Positions 60,762 through 64,000 of a DNA stretch of 64,000 nt are shown in pieces; the first letter of the stretch is position 1; each line of letters begins with the position of its first letter. Origin of the DNA: Planotetraspora mira. Lineage in GTDB: Bacteria; Actinomycetota; Actinomycetes; Streptosporangiales; Streptosporangiaceae. Below the pieces are notes generated by a model. The model made no database searches and was not told the DNA's origin. It saw only the letters and a list, made by a program, of their open reading frames with translations. Made by a program: the position numbers and the translations under genes. Where the stretch lies: positions 124,001 to 188,000 of the forward strand of contig NZ_BOOO01000017.1 of assembly GCF_016863275.1 (NCBI RefSeq), given 5' to 3'.

Positions 60762-61564
60762 GCCGCGGTCAGAGCTGGACCCGGGCACTCGCCGACGGCG
60801 ACGTGACCCATGTGGTCCCCTCCGTGATCACAGCGGACGCCACGCTGGGCGCCGACACCGCCCGCCTGGTCACCGTCGTGCCGGACCCGCGGAGCCCCTA
60901 CCACCGGGCCCGGAAGGGCGAGGTCGGCCTCCGCGAAGGGCTCGCCCTCGCCGAGACGGTGACCGGAGCGGTCACCGAGGACGCGCGTCTGCCCGAGGAC
61001 CGCCGCCGCCCGATCGTCGCCGTCGTCGACCTCCCCAGCCAGGCCTACGGACGCGTCGAAGAGTTGCTCGGCATCCACCATGCGCTCGCCGCCGCCGTGG
61101 ACGCCTATGCATCCGCCCGCACCGCCGGACACCCCGTGATCACACTCATCGTCGGGACGGCGCTGTCCGGCGGCCTGCTCGCCCACGGTTATCAGGCGAA
61201 CCAGATCCTGGCGCTCGACGACCCCGGCGTCGTGATCCACGCCATGCACAAGGAGGCCGCGGCGAGGGTGACCCGCCGGACCTCCGACGAGCTCGACGAG
61301 CTGGCCCGCCGCATTCCCCCGCTGTCCTATGACGTCGCCGACTGGGCGAAGCTCGGCCTGTGCGACGAACTCCTGGACGTGGAGAACGCCGACGACCCGA
61401 CCGAGACAGACGTGCGGACGGCGAAGGACGCGCTCACCGCCGCCGTCGAACGGGCCCGGCGCGGGCCTCGCGACCTGAGCAACCGCCTCACCTCACCCGG
61501 CGCCCGGGCGACGCGGGTGGCCTCCCACCGCATCCGCGAGGCGCTCGCCGCCCAATGGCACTGA
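60758..61564 (+). CDS. mdcE: Malonate decarboxylase gamma subunit
   Basis: A 268-residue partner of MdcD: LREGLALAETVTGAVTEDAR, IVAVVDLPSQAYGRVEELLG, ITLIVGTALSGGLLAHGYQA, and VIHAMHKEAAARVTRRT. It forms the active decarboxylase heterodimer with MdcD. A GGAGG run precedes ATG 60758, which overlaps the mdcD stop by 4 bases. Confidence 0.95.
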   Translation: MSRGQSWTRALADGDVTHVVPSVITADATLGADTARLVTVVPDPRSPYHRARKGEVGLREGLALAETVTGAVTEDARLPEDRRRPIVAVVDLPSQAYGRVEELLGIHHALAAAVDAYASARTAGHPVITLIVGTALSGGLLAHGYQANQILALDDPGVVIHAMHKEAAARVTRRTSDELDELARRIPPLSYDVADWAKLGLCDELLDVENADDPTETDVRTAKDALTAAVERARRGPRDLSNRLTSPGARATRVASHRIREALAAQWH

Positions 61565-62169
61565 CCCCGAGACCCCACGACCTGCTGCGACTCACCGGGA
61601 GCGCGGCACTCGCCGCCGCGCTCCCCGGCTGGGCCTCCGCGTCGCTCGCCGCCTGTCCCTGGGGCGTCGTACGGCGGGCACCGCACCCGCCCGGCCTGAT
61701 CCCCGTCGGCGTGCGCGGATCCCAGCGATGGCAACGCCATGCCGTCCTCGTCCCCGCCGACGCGGTGACCCGCCGGGTGCCGCCGGAAGAACTGAATCGG
61801 CTGCGCCCCCGTCTCCCCCGGCTGGCCGTCACCCTGTCCGCCGTCGCCCTGCGCCTGGCCGCCGAACTGGACGGTGACGCCGTCTGGGGACCGACCGGCG
61901 GCGTCGGCTTCGAACTGGCCACCGGCCAGACCGCCACTCACCCTGGAAGCGACCTGGACCTGCTGATACGGACACCGCGCAGGCTTGAGCCGACCGCGGC
62001 CGCCCGGCTGGTGGACGCCTTCGCCGCTCTCGCCGGCACGGTCGACTGTCAGTTGGAGACCCCGTGTGGCGGGGTCAGCCTCACCGAATGGGCCCGCACC
62101 GGCGGTCCGGTCATGGTCCGCACCGCCCACGGCCCCGAACTGGTGACCGACCCGTGGGTCCTCGCGTGA
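61555..62169 (+). CDS. mdcG: Phosphoribosyl-dephospho-CoA transferase (holo-ACP synthase) MdcG
   Basis: A 204-residue nucleotidyltransferase-fold enzyme: RPHDLLRLTGSAALAAALPG at the N terminus, WGVVRRAPHPPGLIPVGVRG, VWGPTGGVGFELATG and the metal-binding GSDLDLLIRTPRRL near residue 140. It attaches the prosthetic group to MdcC. It overlaps mdcE by 10 bases and shares GTGA with mdcH. It is slightly short but complete for the family. Confidence 0.9.
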   Translation: MALTPRPHDLLRLTGSAALAAALPGWASASLAACPWGVVRRAPHPPGLIPVGVRGSQRWQRHAVLVPADAVTRRVPPEELNRLRPRLPRLAVTLSAVALRLAAELDGDAVWGPTGGVGFELATGQTATHPGSDLDLLIRTPRRLEPTAAARLVDAFAALAGTVDCQLETPCGGVSLTEWARTGGPVMVRTAHGPELVTDPWVLA

Positions 62170-63134
62170 GAGTCGCCTTCCTCTATCCCGGCCAGGGCAC
62201 CCAGCGACCCGGGATGCTCCGCGACCTGCCCGATCACGCCGCGGTCGCCGCGACCCTCGCCGAGGCCGAGGCGATCCTGCCCGGCTCGACCCGGCAGGAC
62301 ACGGCTCAGGCGCTGGAATCGACCGTCACCGCGCAAGTCGCGCTCTGCGTCGCGGGAGTCGCCGCGACCAGGGCCCTCGCCGACGAGGGCGTGACTCCCG
62401 ACGCCGTGGCCGGGCACTCCATCGGAGTGTTCCCCGCCGCCGTGGCCGCCGGGGTCCTGACCTTCGCGGAAGCCCTCGTGGCCGTGCACCGCCGCGGCGA
62501 ACTGATGCGTGACGCCTACCCGTCCGGGTACGGCATGGCCGCCGTCCTCGGGCTGAGCGTGTCCCATGTCCGGAGGATGGTCGAATCGATCAGCACCGCC
62601 GACGACCCGGCCTACGTGGCGGTCGTCGACACCGACCAGCAGGTCGTGGTCGCGGGCAGCACCCGGGCCCTGGAGCGCCTGACCACGGCGGCCGCCCACG
62701 CCGGCGCGCGGCGCGTGCAACGCCTGGACATCGGCGTCCCCTCGCACTGCCCGTTGCTCGGCGGCGTCGCCGACGCCATGGCGGACCACCTCGGCACGGT
62801 CCCCCGCCGTCGCCTGGCCGTCCCCTATGTCAGCGACTCCACCGGCCGCCTGCTCAACGACGCCGGCGCCGTCCTCGACGACCTCGCCCGCAGCATCGCC
62901 ACGACGGTGAAATGGCGCGACGCCACCGCCATGCTCGGCGAACTCGGCACGACCCTGTTCATCCAGACTCCCCCGGGACACGTTCTGGCCCGGATGGCCG
63001 GTGCCGCCCACCCGCATGCCCGCGTCATCGCCCTGGCCGAAACCGGCATCGCCGACACCGCGGAGATCACCCGCCGAGTCCGGACACGCCCGCCGAGCCG
63101 GCGGCAGGAGGGGCTAGCCTCGGTCTGGTGGTGA
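62166..63134 (+). CDS. mdcH: Malonyl-CoA:ACP malonyltransferase MdcH
   Basis: A 322-residue FabD-like acyltransferase: FLYPGQGTQRPGMLRDLPD at the start, the nucleophile motif VAGHSIGVFPAAVAAGVLTF (Ser near residue 83), AVHRRGELMRDAYPSGYGMA and the catalytic His in VPSHCPLLGG. It charges or repairs the carrier with malonyl groups. The GTG at 62166 overlaps the mdcG stop. The gene order ABCDEGH matches other mdc operons without the transporter gene. Confidence 0.93.
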   Translation: MRVAFLYPGQGTQRPGMLRDLPDHAAVAATLAEAEAILPGSTRQDTAQALESTVTAQVALCVAGVAATRALADEGVTPDAVAGHSIGVFPAAVAAGVLTFAEALVAVHRRGELMRDAYPSGYGMAAVLGLSVSHVRRMVESISTADDPAYVAVVDTDQQVVVAGSTRALERLTTAAAHAGARRVQRLDIGVPSHCPLLGGVADAMADHLGTVPRRRLAVPYVSDSTGRLLNDAGAVLDDLARSIATTVKWRDATAMLGELGTTLFIQTPPGHVLARMAGAAHPHARVIALAETGIADTAEITRRVRTRPPSRRQEGLASVWW

Positions 63135-63838
63135 CCATCGTGGGCACGATCGAGCGACTGTGGCGGTATCCGATCAAGTCGACCGGCGGCGAACGGCTCA
63201 CCAGCGTCGAGGTCGACCAGCGGGGTGTCACGGGTGACCGGCTCTACGCAGTTCGGGATGCGGAGGGCAAGTTCGGTTCCGGGAAGAGCACTCGGCGCTT
63301 CCGGCGTATGGACGGTCTTCTGCACTTGAGCTCCCGCTATCCGGGTGATTCCGACAGGCCGGAACTGATCGACCCGCACGGACATGCGGTGGCCGACGCC
63401 ACGACCTTCATCCGCGCCTACCTTGGCCGCGACGACGTCGCGGTGGTCCGCGAAGGTGAGATCTCCCACTTCGACCAACTGCCGCTCAGCATCCTCACCA
63501 CCGCCACCCTCGGCTGGATCCGCCAGGCGATACCCGGCGTGCCCATCGACGAACGCCGGTTCCGGCCGAACATCCTCGTGCGCACCCCACCCGGCACTCC
63601 GCCGTTCGTCGAGGACGATTGGTTCGGGTGCACGGCTCGCATCGGAGGCACCCTCCGCCTCGAACTCCTTCGCGCCAGCGAACGTTGCGTGATGATCAAT
63701 CAGGCGCAACAGGACCTGCCCCACTCACCACTGATCTTGAAGACCGTCGCCGCGGCGCACGACAACCGGCTTGATGTGCTCGCCAGGGTGGCGGCCCCGG
63801 GGCAGGTCCGCGTAGGGGACGCGCTCGTACTCGAATAG
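63131..63838 (+). CDS. MOSC domain-containing protein
   Basis: A 235-residue beta-barrel MOSC protein with an N-terminal MOSC-N part (VGTIERLWRYPIKSTGGERL, GVTGDRLYAVRDAEGKF) and the core RFRPNILVRTPPGTPPFVED, WFGCTARIG and LRLELLRASERCVMIN. The conserved cysteine in ERCVM is the candidate molybdenum-cofactor sulfur carrier site. Family members bind or sulfurate molybdenum cofactor, or reduce N-hydroxy compounds. The GTG at 63131 overlaps the mdcH stop (GTGA), so it is translationally coupled to the malonate operon, although no link between the two is known. Confidence 0.9.
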   Translation: MTIVGTIERLWRYPIKSTGGERLTSVEVDQRGVTGDRLYAVRDAEGKFGSGKSTRRFRRMDGLLHLSSRYPGDSDRPELIDPHGHAVADATTFIRAYLGRDDVAVVREGEISHFDQLPLSILTTATLGWIRQAIPGVPIDERRFRPNILVRTPPGTPPFVEDDWFGCTARIGGTLRLELLRASERCVMINQAQQDLPHSPLILKTVAAAHDNRLDVLARVAAPGQVRVGDALVLE

Positions 63839-64000
63839 CGACGCATCCTCGCCAGATCGACAGGACACGGTCGCGTCGCGGGTCCACAACGGCCACGCCG
63901 CGGCTGGTTCCGCCTCCCCTGATCCGCTCATGACGCTCCGAGCGAGCGATTCGCCGTCCCGGTATAGACCGGCTGCGGCAGCGGCCACCGTTGTTGCGAA
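63839..64000. other. Right edge of window, no gene recognised
   Basis: The last 162 bases hold no supportable gene. An open minus-strand frame (63725-63988) lies largely within the MOSC gene and has no family similarity. Confidence 0.5.

Noticed and set aside
63725-63988. 87-codon minus-strand frame at the right edge
   Set aside because: Mostly antisense to the MOSC gene and without family similarity.

Overview
The window is 64 kb of very GC-rich DNA with tightly packed genes, frequent GTG starts and many 4-base ATGA/GTGA stop-start overlaps. The gene content (F420-type LLM oxidoreductase, Ser/Thr kinase with a WD40 domain, MmyB-like XRE regulator, FxLD-type methyltransferase, actinobacterial-type KdpF) points to a filamentous actinomycete. 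A member of the Streptosporangiales is my best guess, but this is inference from style, not from a marker gene. No rRNA, tRNA, prophage, insertion sequence or CRISPR-Cas gene was recognised.

Left part (1-32.4 kb), housekeeping and accessory genes: a 5'-truncated flavoprotein hydroxylase; a decayed SDR/TetR pair; a Ppx/GppA-like protein; an MDR oxidoreductase; a signal peptidase I; a LysR regulator divergent from a DapA-like aldolase. Next comes a strikingly ordered, gene-free 352-bp repeat array, four units facing four inverted units on an exact 53-bp pitch. After it come kdpD and the divergent kdpFABC potassium pump, an SRPBCC protein, an isoaspartyl-methyltransferase-like protein and a cold-shock protein. 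An ABC importer with an LLM oxidoreductase follows, then a Tat-exported phospholipase C, an APC permease, a PNPOx-like protein, two metallo-beta-lactamase-fold hydrolases, a YchJ-like protein, a CPA1 antiporter, an aminoglycoside phosphotransferase homologue, an XRE regulator and a small EF-hand protein.

Middle part (32.4-54.8 kb), a catabolic supercluster: two minus-strand operons flank an Lrp/AsnC regulator. One encodes creatininase-like, SDR, M20, M19, DUF885, alpha/beta hydrolase and aspartoacylase-like proteins. The other encodes a complete Dpp/Opp-type peptide importer, a glycosylasparaginase/isoaspartyl-peptidase-type Ntn hydrolase, an M55 D-aminopeptidase, methylaspartate ammonia-lyase, a family III CoA-transferase and a MaoC hydratase. 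A ketopantoate-reductase-like/amidase fusion and a zinc alcohol dehydrogenase diverge from it. My reading is a system that imports unusual (iso-/D-/methyl-aspartyl) peptides or amides, hydrolyses them and channels 3-methylaspartate through mesaconate to mesaconyl-CoA.

Right part (54.8-64 kb): a Ser/Thr kinase fused to a seven-bladed WD40 propeller, then a complete biotin-independent malonate decarboxylase operon (mdcABCDEGH) ending in a translationally coupled MOSC-domain gene. No malonate transporter or mdc regulator is present in the window.
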